Assembly (NCBI RefSeq): GCF_943193175.1
Contig: NZ_CALPDF010000001.1
Coordinates: forward strand, 62,001-126,000
Reading direction: 5' to 3'
DNA length: 64,000 nucleotides
Origin: Neobacillus muris
Lineage (GTDB): Bacteria > Bacillota > Bacilli > Bacillales > Cytobacillaceae
This document shows, in pieces, positions 18,106 to 27,675 of the stretch. Position numbers and translations under genes: made by a program. Position 1 is the stretch's first letter; each line of letters begins with the position of its first letter. The notes below the pieces were generated by a model. That model made no database searches and had not been told where the DNA came from. It saw only the letters and a list, made by a program, of their open reading frames with translations.

Positions 18106-19133
18106 GTATCAAAATAATCAAACCTGGCATGCTCTTAACCATTCAAGACCTTGGACGAAAGGGCTATCAGAAATATGGCATTATTGAGAGCGGTTCAATG
18201 GATCCTTTGTCATTGAGACTGGCCAATATCCTGGCGGGCAATGCACAGGATGAGGCAGCACTTGAAATGACCCTATTAGGGCCGACCATCTACTTTGAGT
18301 CCAACACCTTAATCGCGATTTGCGGCGGGGATTTTTCTGCATCTATCGATGGTTATGAGGTGCCGTTATGGAGACCTGTTTTGATTCAGGCCGGGAGCAT
18401 TCTTAAAATGGGACCGGCAAAGTCCGGTGCCAGGGCATATCTTGCTGTGGCCGGAGGCTTTGGCATCGACAAGCAGATGGGCAGCCGCTCCACCTACCTG
18501 CGCGCAGGAATTGGCGGTTTCGAAGGACGGGCATTAAAGGCAGGTGATGTTTTAGAATTAAGAAGGTCCACATCCTTAAGCCAATCGATTTTGCACTATC
18601 CGTTTAAAAATGAACAAAAACCATTTGTTTCTGCTTCACAAACAATCGCTGCACAGATGCGGCCAAATTTTGCAAAAAATCCGGTCATTCGGGTAACCAA
18701 AGGGACTAATTTTCACTTATTTACGAAGGAAAGCCAGGATTTATTTTTCAGCGCTCCCTTTAAAGTATTGCCGCAGTCGGACAGGATGGGCTACCGATTA
18801 GAAGGTCCTCCCATTGTTTTAAGCGAACAGCAGGAAATGCTGTCCGAAGCCGTGTCGTTTGGAACCGTCCAGGTCCCTGCAAACGGCCAGCCGATCGTCC
18901 TAATGGCTGATCACCAAACAACGGGCGGGTACCCCAAAATTGCCCATGTCGTTTCTGTTGACCTGCCAATTATGGCTCAATTAAGCCTGGGAAGTGAAGT
19001 TTACTTTGAAGAAATTTCCCTTAAGAAGGCACAGGAACTCTACATAAACCGAGAACGAGATATGAGAATTATCCAATATGGCATTAACCAATTATTAAAA
19101 AAAATGGAGGTTGTTTCAAATGACAGTCATTGA
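18102..19133 (+). CDS. pxpC: 5-oxoprolinase subunit PxpC (KipA family, biotin-dependent-carboxylase-like)
   Basis: 343 residues of the KipA/urea amidolyase-related domain. The opening [19 protein letters not shown] and the [22 protein letters not shown] segment are unmistakable, and [17 protein letters not shown] closes the domain. It assembles with PxpB into the ATP-using part of 5-oxoprolinase. Full length. It overlaps pxpB (4 bases) and pxpA (14 bases), so the three are translated together. Confidence 0.93.
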   Translation: MSIKIIKPGMLLTIQDLGRKGYQKYGIIESGSMDPLSLRLANILAGNAQDEAALEMTLLGPTIYFESNTLIAICGGDFSASIDGYEVPLWRPVLIQAGSILKMGPAKSGARAYLAVAGGFGIDKQMGSRSTYLRAGIGGFEGRALKAGDVLELRRSTSLSQSILHYPFKNEQKPFVSASQTIAAQMRPNFAKNPVIRVTKGTNFHLFTKESQDLFFSAPFKVLPQSDRMGYRLEGPPIVLSEQQEMLSEAVSFGTVQVPANGQPIVLMADHQTTGGYPKIAHVVSVDLPIMAQLSLGSEVYFEEISLKKAQELYINRERDMRIIQYGINQLLKKMEVVSNDSH

Positions 19134-19887
19134 TATTAACTGTGATATGGGTGAAAGCTTTGGTGCTTATGTATTAGGAACAGATGCAGAAATTTTAAAA
19201 TATGTGACCTCTGCCAATATCGCTTGCGGTTTCCATGCAGGGGATCCTGCCACAATGCGCAAAACCGTCCGCCTTGCTTTGGAAAATGGCGTTGGGATTG
19301 GTGTCCATCCCGGGCTGCAAGACTTAATCGGTTTTGGAAGAAGAAATATGGACATCTCCCCACAAGAAGCCTATGACATTGTCGTCTATCAAATCGGCGC
19401 CTTGTCCGCTTTTGTTAAAGCGGAGGGCGGGAAAATCCAGCATGTCAAAGCACATGGCGCCCTGTATAATATGGCCGCCAAAAACAGAGAATTATCGGAG
19501 GCCATCGCACATGCCGTATACAAGGTTGACCCTGAATTAATTCTATTTGGCCTGGCCAATAGCGAATTGATTAAAGCCGGAGAAAAAGCGGGGCTGCGCA
19601 CTGCCAGCGAGGTTTTTGCAGACCGCACCTACCAGCAGGACGGTTCGCTGACTTCCAGACGCCAGCCGGATTCCATGATTACCAATGATGATGATGCCAC
19701 TGGGCAGGTGGTCCGGATGGTGAATGAGCGGAAGGTCATGACTAGACAAGGTGCCGATATTGAAATCCTGGCAGAAACAGTCTGCATTCACGGCGATGGC
19801 CCCCATGCCCTTACATTTGCTCAAAAAATCAGAAAGACACTGGAAGAATCAGGAATCTCCGTACGTTCAATAGGTGAAACAAAATAA
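19120..19887 (+). CDS. pxpA: 5-oxoprolinase subunit PxpA (LamB/YcsF family)
   Basis: 255 residues, TIM-barrel-like LamB/YcsF protein. [11 protein letters not shown] at the N-terminus, [25 protein letters not shown] and VKAHGALYN are all present, with the metal/catalytic Asp and His residues they include. An upstream in-frame TTG exists at 19111, but the ATG at 19120 has TGGAGGT nine bases ahead. The fungal homologue LamB was named for lactam use, supporting a wider role in lactam opening. The FAD gene follows after 20 bases. Confidence 0.93.
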   Translation: MTVIDINCDMGESFGAYVLGTDAEILKYVTSANIACGFHAGDPATMRKTVRLALENGVGIGVHPGLQDLIGFGRRNMDISPQEAYDIVVYQIGALSAFVKAEGGKIQHVKAHGALYNMAAKNRELSEAIAHAVYKVDPELILFGLANSELIKAGEKAGLRTASEVFADRTYQQDGSLTSRRQPDSMITNDDDATGQVVRMVNERKVMTRQGADIEILAETVCIHGDGPHALTFAQKIRKTLEESGISVRSIGETK

Positions 19888-19907
19888 CAGAGATTGGGAG
19901 CGAAAAA

Positions 19908-21605
19908 ATGATGGAACAACAAAATTACAGCACTGATGTATTGGTAATAGGCTCAGGCGCTGCAGGAATGATGGCAGCAAGAGCAGCCGCTGATAAAGGT
20001 GCCAATGTCATCATCGCAGACAAAAGCTTAATCGGTCGTGGCGGTGCGACCATTCTTGCGCAAATGACCGTTGCCGTTGCCCTAGGTGAGCAGGAGGAGG
20101 ACAATCCGGAAATTCATTTTAACGATACGATGGAAGGCAGCCGCGGCTTGGGCGATCCGGAAATTGTCAGAGTCATTGTCGAACGGGGCCCTGATGTCAT
20201 CCGCGAAGTCGAAGGCTATGGCGTCCGCTGGGCCAGAACTCCTGACGGAAAACGGTCCCAGGTCGTATCCCCTGGCCATTCCCGTAAACGCTGCGTGTAT
20301 GTCGATATCCTGAACACAGGCGGCGCTACCTCCAATGGATTAAGAAAAGCCATTTGGAAAGATGAAAAAATTAACCGGTTGAAAAATGTCATGATCACAC
20401 GGCTCGTCCGCCATCAAGGGAAGGTCATCGGCGCAGTAGGTTTTTCTATGGAAGAAATGGTGCCGGTCAGCATTTCTGCTTCCAGTGTCATTCTGGCAAC
20501 CGGCGGCTTGACCGAAATATATGAACGGAACAGTGCTTCCGCCAACATGACCGGCGATGGCTTTATCTTGGCTGCAGAAGCAGGAGCTGAACTGCGCGAC
20601 ATGGAAATGGTGCAGTTTTTCCCAATCGCCCACCTCTTCCCTCCTCTTGTCGGTATTGACCCCATCATGTGGGACCCATTCCGCTATAAGCTTGGAGGAA
20701 GATTGTTAAATGGGGAACAGGAAGAATTCATGAACCGGTATGCCGGCGAGGTTGCTGGCAAGTATACGGCCACAAGAGATATGACCAGCTATGCCATTTT
20801 TAAAGAAGTGGAAGCAGGCCGTGGAACTCCTCATGGCGGCGCTTATTTAGATTTCACCATGGTTCCTGAAGAAAAGCTGCGCGAAGGATTCGGTCCGGTC
20901 ATCGATATTCTGCGCTCACAGGGCGTGGATTTAACGAAGGAAATGGTAGAGGTCGCCCCAATGGCCCATTTCATGCTGGGCGGTGTCCGCGTGGACAAAG
21001 AGATGAATACATCGGTTGAAGGACTGCTTGCCTGCGGCGAATTGATCTATGGAATGCACGGTGCCAACAGGCTGTCGGGTAACGCCATTACCGAGGCCCT
21101 CGTAACAGGACGAATTGCCGGAGAAACAGCGGGAGCTTCTTCTAATGAAAAATTTGATGATCTGGTAAAACAAGAGCTTGAAACAGAATGGGAAAAGCTT
21201 CAGCAATTCTGGCATCCAAAACAAGTGGCAAAAGACGAAACAGCGACACTGGAATTCCGGCGCCGGATCCAGAAGTTAATGTGGGATGAGGCCGGTCCAT
21301 TGCGGTCAGAGGAATTATTAGCCGATGCCCAATCCAAAATTAAGGACCTGCAAAAGGAATGCAAAGAATTCGCGTTGGCCAAACAAGGAAAATACGCCCT
21401 TGCTGCCGTGGAAAAATTAGAAGCTTACAACATGACTCTTCTTGGGGATGCCATTATTAAAGGGGCGATTGCCCGAAAAGAATCACGCGGAGCCCATACA
21501 AGACTGGATTATCCTGAACAGCAGGAAGCTGCAGTAAGCTCAAGCTTTACATTGAACCAAGACCACGAGTGGGAATTCAGCCAAATTGAACTCAACGGAA
21601 AATAA
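19908..21605 (+). CDS. FAD flavoprotein of the fumarate reductase/succinate dehydrogenase family
   Basis: 565-residue soluble flavoprotein. The FAD-binding Rossmann motif is VLVIGSGAAGMMAARAA (about residues 11-27), then the GRGGATILAQ loop; the second FAD site is HGANRLSGNAITEALVTGRI near residues 383-402. The C-terminal helical domain typical of FrdA/SdhA is present. No signal peptide or Tat motif, so it is cytoplasmic. The next gene is a small 2Fe-2S protein. There is no membrane anchor gene, so it is not a respiratory complex II. I infer reduction or oxidation of a C=C bond in the pathway of this island. Confidence 0.85.
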   Translation: MMEQQNYSTDVLVIGSGAAGMMAARAAADKGANVIIADKSLIGRGGATILAQMTVAVALGEQEEDNPEIHFNDTMEGSRGLGDPEIVRVIVERGPDVIREVEGYGVRWARTPDGKRSQVVSPGHSRKRCVYVDILNTGGATSNGLRKAIWKDEKINRLKNVMITRLVRHQGKVIGAVGFSMEEMVPVSISASSVILATGGLTEIYERNSASANMTGDGFILAAEAGAELRDMEMVQFFPIAHLFPPLVGIDPIMWDPFRYKLGGRLLNGEQEEFMNRYAGEVAGKYTATRDMTSYAIFKEVEAGRGTPHGGAYLDFTMVPEEKLREGFGPVIDILRSQGVDLTKEMVEVAPMAHFMLGGVRVDKEMNTSVEGLLACGELIYGMHGANRLSGNAITEALVTGRIAGETAGASSNEKFDDLVKQELETEWEKLQQFWHPKQVAKDETATLEFRRRIQKLMWDEAGPLRSEELLADAQSKIKDLQKECKEFALAKQGKYALAAVEKLEAYNMTLLGDAIIKGAIARKESRGAHTRLDYPEQQEAAVSSSFTLNQDHEWEFSQIELNGK

Positions 21606-21632
21606 GCGAGCAATGAAAGGAGTGTCTCAAAA

Positions 21633-21944
21633 ATGGCTAAAATTAAATTAAATGTGGTACGGGGCGATTCGGAAACAAATCGGGACTTAGTGGAATATGA
21701 GGTTCCATTTGTGGAAGGAATGAGCCTGCTTGACGGAATTTTTTGGATTCGGGAACATATTGACCCCTCTCTGTCTGTCCGCTATTCCTGCCGGTCGGCA
21801 AACGCCTGTAAGGAATGTATGGCCCAGGTGGATGGAAAAGTAGCCTTTTTGTGCAGTACAAGAGCCGAAGATGAATCTGTTGTAACGATAGAGCCGTTAA
21901 AAACTAAAGCATGGGTAAAAGATTTAACAACAGTGATGGAATAG
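21633..21944 (+). CDS. 2Fe-2S protein resembling the N-terminal domain of SdhB/FrdB
   Basis: 103 residues. Cysteines C53, C59, C62 and C74 form the cluster-binding set (CRSANACKEC, then C after 11 residues). The first spacing is five residues where SdhB normally has four, which is unusual. The IKLNVVRGDSETNRDLVEYEVP start is like the beta-grasp of FrdB, but the C-terminal domain with the 4Fe-4S and 3Fe-4S clusters is absent. It presumably carries electrons for the flavoprotein encoded before it. The ATG follows AAAGGAG. Confidence 0.8.
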   Translation: MAKIKLNVVRGDSETNRDLVEYEVPFVEGMSLLDGIFWIREHIDPSLSVRYSCRSANACKECMAQVDGKVAFLCSTRAEDESVVTIEPLKTKAWVKDLTTVME

Positions 21945-21947
21945 GCG

Positions 21948-22811
21948 GTGCAAAAAATGGGTTGGTATCGGCCACAGAGCGTAGAAGAAGCCATAAAAAT
22001 CCTAGAAGAAAAAAGCCCCAAGATTGTTTGTGGCGGTACAGATTTATTTGTTCAATTAACAACAAGACAAACCGAATTCAGCCAGTCTGATCACTGGCTG
22101 GATATTCAAAACCTTTCTGAATTGAAGAAGATTGAAAGAACCGATGAAGGCATCGAAGTCGGGGCGGCTGTGACAGCGGCAGAAATCTGGCAAAGCCCGG
22201 TTCTTCAGCCATTGCCTGCCCTTCAGAAGGCGGCACGGGTAGTTGGCGGATGGCAGATTCAAAACCGCGCATCGATCGGCGGAAATATTGCCAATGCTTC
22301 ACCAGCCGGGGACATGATTGTCCCGCTTGCTGCCTATCAGGCAAGAATCAAGATTGCCAGCCCGAACGGAGTTAGAATCCTGCCCTTTGACGAAATAATT
22401 ACGGGTCCAAAGAAAACCCAATTAGCCCAAAATGAAATGATCCTTTCCGTACTCATTCCTAAGGAGTCCCTTGGCGTGCCGCAAACCTTTTTGCGGCATG
22501 ACCAGCGCGGCGGAACGGATATCTCTCTTGTTTCCGTTGCTGCCTTGGTGAAAGGGACAACCAGCAAAATCGAACTTGCCCAAATTGCGATTGGAGCCGC
22601 CCATTACAAACCGATGGTTCTGAAGGACTTGACGGATAGATTGGATGGAACACTGACCACTGATCAGCTGGATCGCATCGCTGAATGGTACGCAGAAAAC
22701 TGCCAGCCGATTTCCGATATACGGGCAAGTGCCGAATACCGGCGTGCCATGGTGAAGGTGTTTGTGAAAAAAGCCATAACAGAAGTATTATCTTTAAATG
22801 AATCCTTGTAA
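21948..22811 (+). CDS. Molybdenum hydroxylase FAD subunit (CoxM/CutM type)
   Basis: Medium subunit of a xanthine-oxidase-family hydroxylase, 287 residues. The FAD pyrophosphate sites are CGGTDLFVQL (near residue 27) and the IQNRASIGGNIANASPAGD motif (near residue 105). The C-terminal CO_deh_flav_C region is present. The start is GTG at 21948, or the ATG three codons on. It is separated from the other two subunits by the decarboxylase-like gene, an unusual order. The typical order in Co dehydrogenase-like clusters is M-S-L. Confidence 0.9.
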   Translation: MQKMGWYRPQSVEEAIKILEEKSPKIVCGGTDLFVQLTTRQTEFSQSDHWLDIQNLSELKKIERTDEGIEVGAAVTAAEIWQSPVLQPLPALQKAARVVGGWQIQNRASIGGNIANASPAGDMIVPLAAYQARIKIASPNGVRILPFDEIITGPKKTQLAQNEMILSVLIPKESLGVPQTFLRHDQRGGTDISLVSVAALVKGTTSKIELAQIAIGAAHYKPMVLKDLTDRLDGTLTTDQLDRIAEWYAENCQPISDIRASAEYRRAMVKVFVKKAITEVLSLNESL

Positions 22812-22835
22812 CAAGGGAAATTGGAGGTTTTAATC

Positions 22836-23795
22836 TTGAGCAATCATCTGACAATTGCAATGTCCCATAGTGACCGGACAAATCCTATCTTAACTGGACA
22901 AGCCTCTCTCCCATCCTTTGACCTTGAAGTGAAAAGCACGATGGTAGAAGAAATTTTCGCCAACCAGGCGGCGCATGCCAGCTATGATATAGCAGAAATG
23001 TCGCTGGCTTCCTACTTAATCGGCTTAGACCGAGGCGAGACGAGACTAACGGCCATTCCCGTATTTTTATCAAGGTCCTTCCGGCATAATGCCCTGTATG
23101 TCCGCTCAGACAGCGAGTTTACACATCCGGAGCAGCTGCGGAACCGTACCATCGGTGTGCCTGAATATCAAATGACGGCTGCGGTCTGGATCAGGGCTTA
23201 TTTTAGACATGAATGGAATGTCCCTGCGGAGGAAATAAACTGGGTAACCTTCAGGCCGGAGCGGATTCCCGTGGAAACTCCAGCTAAACGATCCCAATCG
23301 GATGATCTTTTTGAAGCCCTTCTATCAGGAGAAGTCGATGCGATTATGTCGGCCAGGCGCCCTCCGGAAACGTATTTTCCAAGGTCAGGAAAAGGCGGCT
23401 CCATTCGCCGTTTGCTGCCTGATGTTTGGCAGGATGAACGGGAATATTATCAAAAAAACGGCGTGTTCCCCATTATGCACCTTGTGTCATTGAAACAGGA
23501 AACGGTTGAAAAATATCCAGACCTACCGAAAAATTTATATGATTTAATGGATAAGGTTAAAACGGACTCGGTCCAAAACTTATTCGAGACAGTAAAAAAT
23601 GCCGCCTCTATCCCATGGTTATGGGAAGCAGCGGAGCAATCCGCAGAACTGTTGGGACCGGATGTTTGGCCATATGGCATCGAAAAAAATTGGAAGCAAA
23701 TTGAAAGTTTTATGCAGTATCTACAGGAGGATGGGTTGATTTCAAAGCGTTTTTCTCCAGAGCAGATATTTGCAGCTGGCGTTTTAACCACCTAG
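22836..23795 (+). CDS. 4,5-dihydroxyphthalate decarboxylase-like protein
   Basis: 319 residues with the fold of periplasmic binding proteins but no signal peptide. The segments YDIAEMSLASYLIGLDRG, TIGVPEYQMTAAVWIRAY and FPIMHLVSLK are the typical sequence pattern of the phthalate-pathway decarboxylase (Pht5) family as I remember it. Some members are annotated as ABC binding proteins, but the lack of a secretion signal favours a cytoplasmic enzyme. The TTG at 22836 is chosen since GGAGGT lies 8 bases ahead; the TTG at 22821 overlaps that site. Its place inside the hydroxylase genes suggests it decarboxylates the hydroxylated product. Confidence 0.75.
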   Translation: MSNHLTIAMSHSDRTNPILTGQASLPSFDLEVKSTMVEEIFANQAAHASYDIAEMSLASYLIGLDRGETRLTAIPVFLSRSFRHNALYVRSDSEFTHPEQLRNRTIGVPEYQMTAAVWIRAYFRHEWNVPAEEINWVTFRPERIPVETPAKRSQSDDLFEALLSGEVDAIMSARRPPETYFPRSGKGGSIRRLLPDVWQDEREYYQKNGVFPIMHLVSLKQETVEKYPDLPKNLYDLMDKVKTDSVQNLFETVKNAASIPWLWEAAEQSAELLGPDVWPYGIEKNWKQIESFMQYLQEDGLISKRFSPEQIFAAGVLTT

Positions 23796-23818
23796 CGTCA
23801 GAAAAGGAGGATAACATC

Positions 23819-24292
23819 ATGGACGAACAGGATACGCTCACAATACGAATCAATGACCGGGAATATCAAGTAAATGGCAGTCCCACCAGGCCGCTTGTTG
23901 ATTACATAAGAGAAGAATTGCAGCTGACCGGGACTAAAATCGGCTGCGGATCAGGAGAATGCGGCGCTTGCACAGTCATTTTGGATGGCAAGCCGGTCAA
24001 TTCATGCCTGATTCCGGTGGCCAGCGCTGCCGGAAAAGAGATCCAAACGATTGAGGGGCTGCGTGAAACGGAGGATTATCAGGCGCTTGCAGAAGCGATG
24101 GTCGAAACTGGCGGTGTACAGTGCGGATTTTGCACACCGGGAATCATGGCGACTCTCTATGCTTGGAAGCAGCAGCCTGATTTGTATGAAGGCAGTGTCA
24201 AAAAGGCTTTAAAAAATAATCTTTGCCGCTGCACTGGATACCAAAGCATCGTCCAAGCTGCCGAAAAAGTGGTTAACGGGGAGGAACGATAA
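23819..24292 (+). CDS. Molybdenum hydroxylase 2Fe-2S subunit (CoxS/CutS type)
   Basis: Small subunit, 157 residues, with both [2Fe-2S] clusters: C43, C48, C51, C63 in the plant-ferredoxin-like part (CGSGECGACTVILDG) and C103, C106, C137, C139 in the helical part (CGFCTPG and CRCTGYQ). All eight ligands are present. An AAAGGAGG site precedes the ATG. The large subunit follows three bases after the stop. Confidence 0.94.
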   Translation: MDEQDTLTIRINDREYQVNGSPTRPLVDYIREELQLTGTKIGCGSGECGACTVILDGKPVNSCLIPVASAAGKEIQTIEGLRETEDYQALAEAMVETGGVQCGFCTPGIMATLYAWKQQPDLYEGSVKKALKNNLCRCTGYQSIVQAAEKVVNGEER

Positions 24293-24294
24293 CC

Positions 24295-26508
24295 GTGACA
24301 AAACGCTCTCCACATGACCCGATTTCAAAAATCAATGGCGAAACCAAATATATTCATGATATGAATCTGCCTGGACAGCTGGCCGGTGCCATCCTGCGCA
24401 GCCCGCACCCCCATGCCCGAATAGTCCGCATTGACACTACCGCTGCTAAACAGATTCAAGGTGTTAAGGCGGTGATCACCGCCCGCGATTTGCCCAACTA
24501 TACCTTTGGACCGACAAAGATAAAAGATTGGAACATTCTAGCGGAAAACCGTGTGCTGTTTATTGGGGATGAAGTTGCAGCGGTTGCAGCAGAATCAAAG
24601 GAAGCAGCTGAAGCTGCCTTAAAGGCGATTCAAGTGGACTATGAAGTGCTCCCTGCCGTATTTGAGTCAGAGGAAGCTCTAAAACCCGGTGCTCCTGTTT
24701 TGCATCCGGAAACAGAGACCAATCAGCCCATGCTCCTCAACGTGGAACGCGGGGATGTCAATCAGGCAGCTAAACAAGCCCACATTGTCCGCGGCGGTCG
24801 GTTTGTCATTAATCCTATTTACCAAGGGCATTTGGAGCCGATTGCTGCATTGGCAAACTGGGCTGATGACGGGATTACAATCTGGGCGGGCTCCCATATT
24901 CCTTATCGCGCCCGGGAAACCTATGCCGCAGCATTTGGGCTGCCAGAGGACCAAGTCAGGATCATCATCCCTCCAATCGGAGGATCGTTTGGTGCCAAAT
25001 ATGTGCTAAAGGTCCATTTGATTGCAGCCGCCTTAAGCAAAGCGGCAAACCGGCCAATCAAAATCGTCTTGGACCGCAAGGAAGATATGATGACGGCCCA
25101 TCCTCGTGTGCCGCTGATTATGGATGTGCAGATTGGGGCAGACAAGGACGGAAACTTCGTGTTTAAGGATGCGGTTGTCTACGCCAATGCAGGGGCAAGG
25201 GTTTATTGGAGCCCCAACATTGTCGCTACCGCCTGCACCCGGCCTGATTCGGTCTACCATTTTCAGAACATCAAAGCGGTCGGGCATTTATGCTATACCA
25301 ATATTAGCCCAACGACCTGCATGAGGGGCTTTGGAAATGCCGAAATGCTTTTTGCCGTCGAAAGCATCATTGATGAACTGGCAGAAGGCCTTTCCATGGA
25401 CCCAGCTGAACTAAGAATGAAGAACATTGTCCGTGAAGGCGAAACGACGATCCACGGGTATAAATTGGCTACATGCAAGCTGGATCAATGCATTGAGCGG
25501 GTAAAAGAACTTTCCGGCTGGAACCGCCGCGAGAGTCTTCCAGCCAATAAAGGTCTGGGAATCGCCCTCGCCAACCACGTTTCCGGCTTCCGCGCGATTG
25601 ATCCCCGTTTCGACGGATCGACAGCAACGGCCCGTTTAAAAGCCAGTGGGGAAATTGAAGTGGAAACTGGGGAAATCGATCTGGGGCAAGGGATGACACA
25701 AACCTACACTGAAATTTTTAAAAAAGTGCTGGATTTGGATGGCTTGGTTATCGTGAAATCAGGTGACACCGGCCGCTATCCGTTTGGAATCGGCACGCTG
25801 GCTTCAAGAAGTACGGTGATGGGCGGCAATGCTGTCAAGTTAGCCGCAGAACAGCTAAAAAACAAATTGCTGGAATTTGCTTCTACGCACTATCATGGTG
25901 AAGCATCCATTTCGAATGGAAGGGTGCAGGTCGGTAATCAAATCTTTTCAGCCGAGGAGTTAGCCATTCAATATCGTTCCGCCAATGCGGGGGATGAGTT
26001 GGCGGTCCGGGCAACGTATGTCCCAAATACAGAGCTTCCGGACCAAACCAGTTATGGCGACCCGTCTCCAAACTATCCGTTTGCTGCCCATGTGGCTGAA
26101 GTGGAAGTAGACCCGGATACAGGAAAAACGACAGTTACCGGATATTGGGCCGTTCATGATTCTGGCATCATCATCAACCGTGTCAGAGCAAAAAGCCAGG
26201 TTGTGGGGGCTGTCGCCCAAGGGATTGGCTGGGTGACGATGGAGGAGCTCAAAGTCAAAGAAGGAAAAGTAATGAATCCTTCGATTTTGGATTATCGCAT
26301 GCCGGGACCTTTAGATATACCGCCGATTGAAGTCGATTTTATCGAGGAGCCGGACCCAAATGGGCCGCTTGGGGCAAAGTCGGTTGGAGAAATTGCCCTT
26401 GATCCTGTTCCAGGCGCTATCTCTAATGCAATTAAACATGCAACCGGCATACGAGGATATGAATTGCCGATTACTGCCGAAAAAATGTGGAACTTAACAA
26501 ATCAGTAA
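24295..26508 (+). CDS. Molybdenum hydroxylase large subunit (CoxL/XdhA type)
   Basis: 737-residue molybdopterin-binding subunit. GGSFGAKYVLK and TTCMRGFGNAE are the cofactor-contact loops and the catalytic Glu is E699 in GAKSVGEIALDPVPG. The carbon monoxide dehydrogenase active-site loop (AYRCSFR) is absent, so it is a general N-heterocycle/aldehyde-type hydroxylase, not a CO dehydrogenase. Length is normal for the short form (700-800). It starts with GTG. The nearby MocA-type gene implies a molybdopterin cytosine dinucleotide cofactor. Substrate unknown; a heteroaromatic ring is inferred. Confidence 0.9.
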   Translation: MTKRSPHDPISKINGETKYIHDMNLPGQLAGAILRSPHPHARIVRIDTTAAKQIQGVKAVITARDLPNYTFGPTKIKDWNILAENRVLFIGDEVAAVAAESKEAAEAALKAIQVDYEVLPAVFESEEALKPGAPVLHPETETNQPMLLNVERGDVNQAAKQAHIVRGGRFVINPIYQGHLEPIAALANWADDGITIWAGSHIPYRARETYAAAFGLPEDQVRIIIPPIGGSFGAKYVLKVHLIAAALSKAANRPIKIVLDRKEDMMTAHPRVPLIMDVQIGADKDGNFVFKDAVVYANAGARVYWSPNIVATACTRPDSVYHFQNIKAVGHLCYTNISPTTCMRGFGNAEMLFAVESIIDELAEGLSMDPAELRMKNIVREGETTIHGYKLATCKLDQCIERVKELSGWNRRESLPANKGLGIALANHVSGFRAIDPRFDGSTATARLKASGEIEVETGEIDLGQGMTQTYTEIFKKVLDLDGLVIVKSGDTGRYPFGIGTLASRSTVMGGNAVKLAAEQLKNKLLEFASTHYHGEASISNGRVQVGNQIFSAEELAIQYRSANAGDELAVRATYVPNTELPDQTSYGDPSPNYPFAAHVAEVEVDPDTGKTTVTGYWAVHDSGIIINRVRAKSQVVGAVAQGIGWVTMEELKVKEGKVMNPSILDYRMPGPLDIPPIEVDFIEEPDPNGPLGAKSVGEIALDPVPGAISNAIKHATGIRGYELPITAEKMWNLTNQ

Positions 26509-26610
26509 GGAAATAAAATAAATGGTGGTGACCTTTTCTCCGGATTCGCTGCAGAGAAGGCCCGCCTTTTGTTCATTTTATAAAGTCAGGCACTAGGAGG
26601 TGGACGAAAG

Positions 26611-27675
26611 ATGAAGGATATTCACAACGGACTCGCCCGCTGCTTTCAGGAATCGGTTCGCGCTGTTTTAGCCACGATTGTCAAGGTTGAAGGGTCCTCT
26701 TACCGGAGAGAAGGCGCACGCTGCCTAATCTATGAAACCGGTGAGATTGAAGGCATGCTGAGCGGCGGCTGTGTCGAGGCAGATCTTTTGGAGCATTCTC
26801 GGGAAGTATTGTCTTCCAATACACCCAAATTGATTGAATATGATTTCCGCTGGGAAAACGATTTGCTGTGGGGCCTTGGAGTAGGGTGCAATGGTTTGAT
26901 CACCGTTTGGCTTGAGCCCTTTGACCCGATTAACTATAGAGAAGATGCCAGCTGGCTTCTTGCCGAGTGGCAAAATCGATTAACCTGCGACGAGCCGTAT
27001 CTCTTTTTTTCCGTTATTCATTCAGCCAATCATGAGGTGCTGCAGCCCGGTTATAAGTGGACTGAGGACTATAACCGCCAATCTGGAGGGACGGCACCAA
27101 AAGATCTTATAAAACCAGGATTGATTGAAACCTTTGTTAACGGAATCGAGGCCGTTGTTTTTGCGGAGCTGATCGAGCCGCTGCCAAAGCTGTTTATTAT
27201 CGGTTCTGGCCCTGATGCGGCATTACTTGCTAAACGGGCCAGCGATCTGCCATGGCGTGTCAAAGTGATAGATCATCGGGAGACTTATCTCACCGCCTAT
27301 TTTAAAGATATTGACACGGTTCTGATAAAGAAAGGTGATTATGCGTCCATTCCGATTCCTGCAGGGTCCTACGCTGTGATTATGACGCACAATTTGGAGT
27401 TGGACCAAGCAGCTTTAGCTTACTTTTTAAAAGCAGATTTAAACTATATTGGCTTGCTTGGCTCACGGCAGCGTTTTTCCAAGCTGACGGACCTGATCAG
27501 CCAGGAAACAGGGATGGCTGACAGCGAGCTGCGGGAAAGGATCCATTCGCCGATAGGGCTGGATATTGGGGCCGAATCGCCAGAGGAAATTATCCTCAGC
27601 ATCCTTGCGGAATTAACTGCTTTTAAAAATGGGCGGACAGGAGGTTCCCTGTGCCAAAAAGCAAAGGTGATATGA
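26611..27675 (+). CDS. XdhC/CoxI-family molybdenum cofactor maturation factor
   Basis: 354 residues. The N-terminal XdhC/CoxI domain has ATIVKVEGSSYRREGARCLIY and GGCVEADLLEHSREVL, and the C-terminal Rossmann-type XdhC_C domain has LFIIGSGPDAALLAKRA and YAVIMTHNLELDQAALAYFL then YIGLLGSRQR. In known systems XdhC binds and sulfurates the cofactor and inserts it into the hydroxylase. The ATG follows AGGAGG. The next gene, a nucleotidyltransferase, begins 25 bases before this stop. Confidence 0.92.
   Translation: MKDIHNGLARCFQESVRAVLATIVKVEGSSYRREGARCLIYETGEIEGMLSGGCVEADLLEHSREVLSSNTPKLIEYDFRWENDLLWGLGVGCNGLITVWLEPFDPINYREDASWLLAEWQNRLTCDEPYLFFSVIHSANHEVLQPGYKWTEDYNRQSGGTAPKDLIKPGLIETFVNGIEAVVFAELIEPLPKLFIIGSGPDAALLAKRASDLPWRVKVIDHRETYLTAYFKDIDTVLIKKGDYASIPIPAGSYAVIMTHNLELDQAALAYFLKADLNYIGLLGSRQRFSKLTDLISQETGMADSELRERIHSPIGLDIGAESPEEIILSILAELTAFKNGRTGGSLCQKAKVI

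Noticed and set aside
22836-23795. Binding protein for the ABC importer
   Set aside because: It has no signal peptide or lipobox, and a proper binding lipoprotein is already encoded at 16184; a cytoplasmic enzyme fits better.
24295-26508. Carbon monoxide dehydrogenase large subunit
   Set aside because: Family fits but the CO dehydrogenase active-site loop with Cys is missing, so a CO role is not supported.
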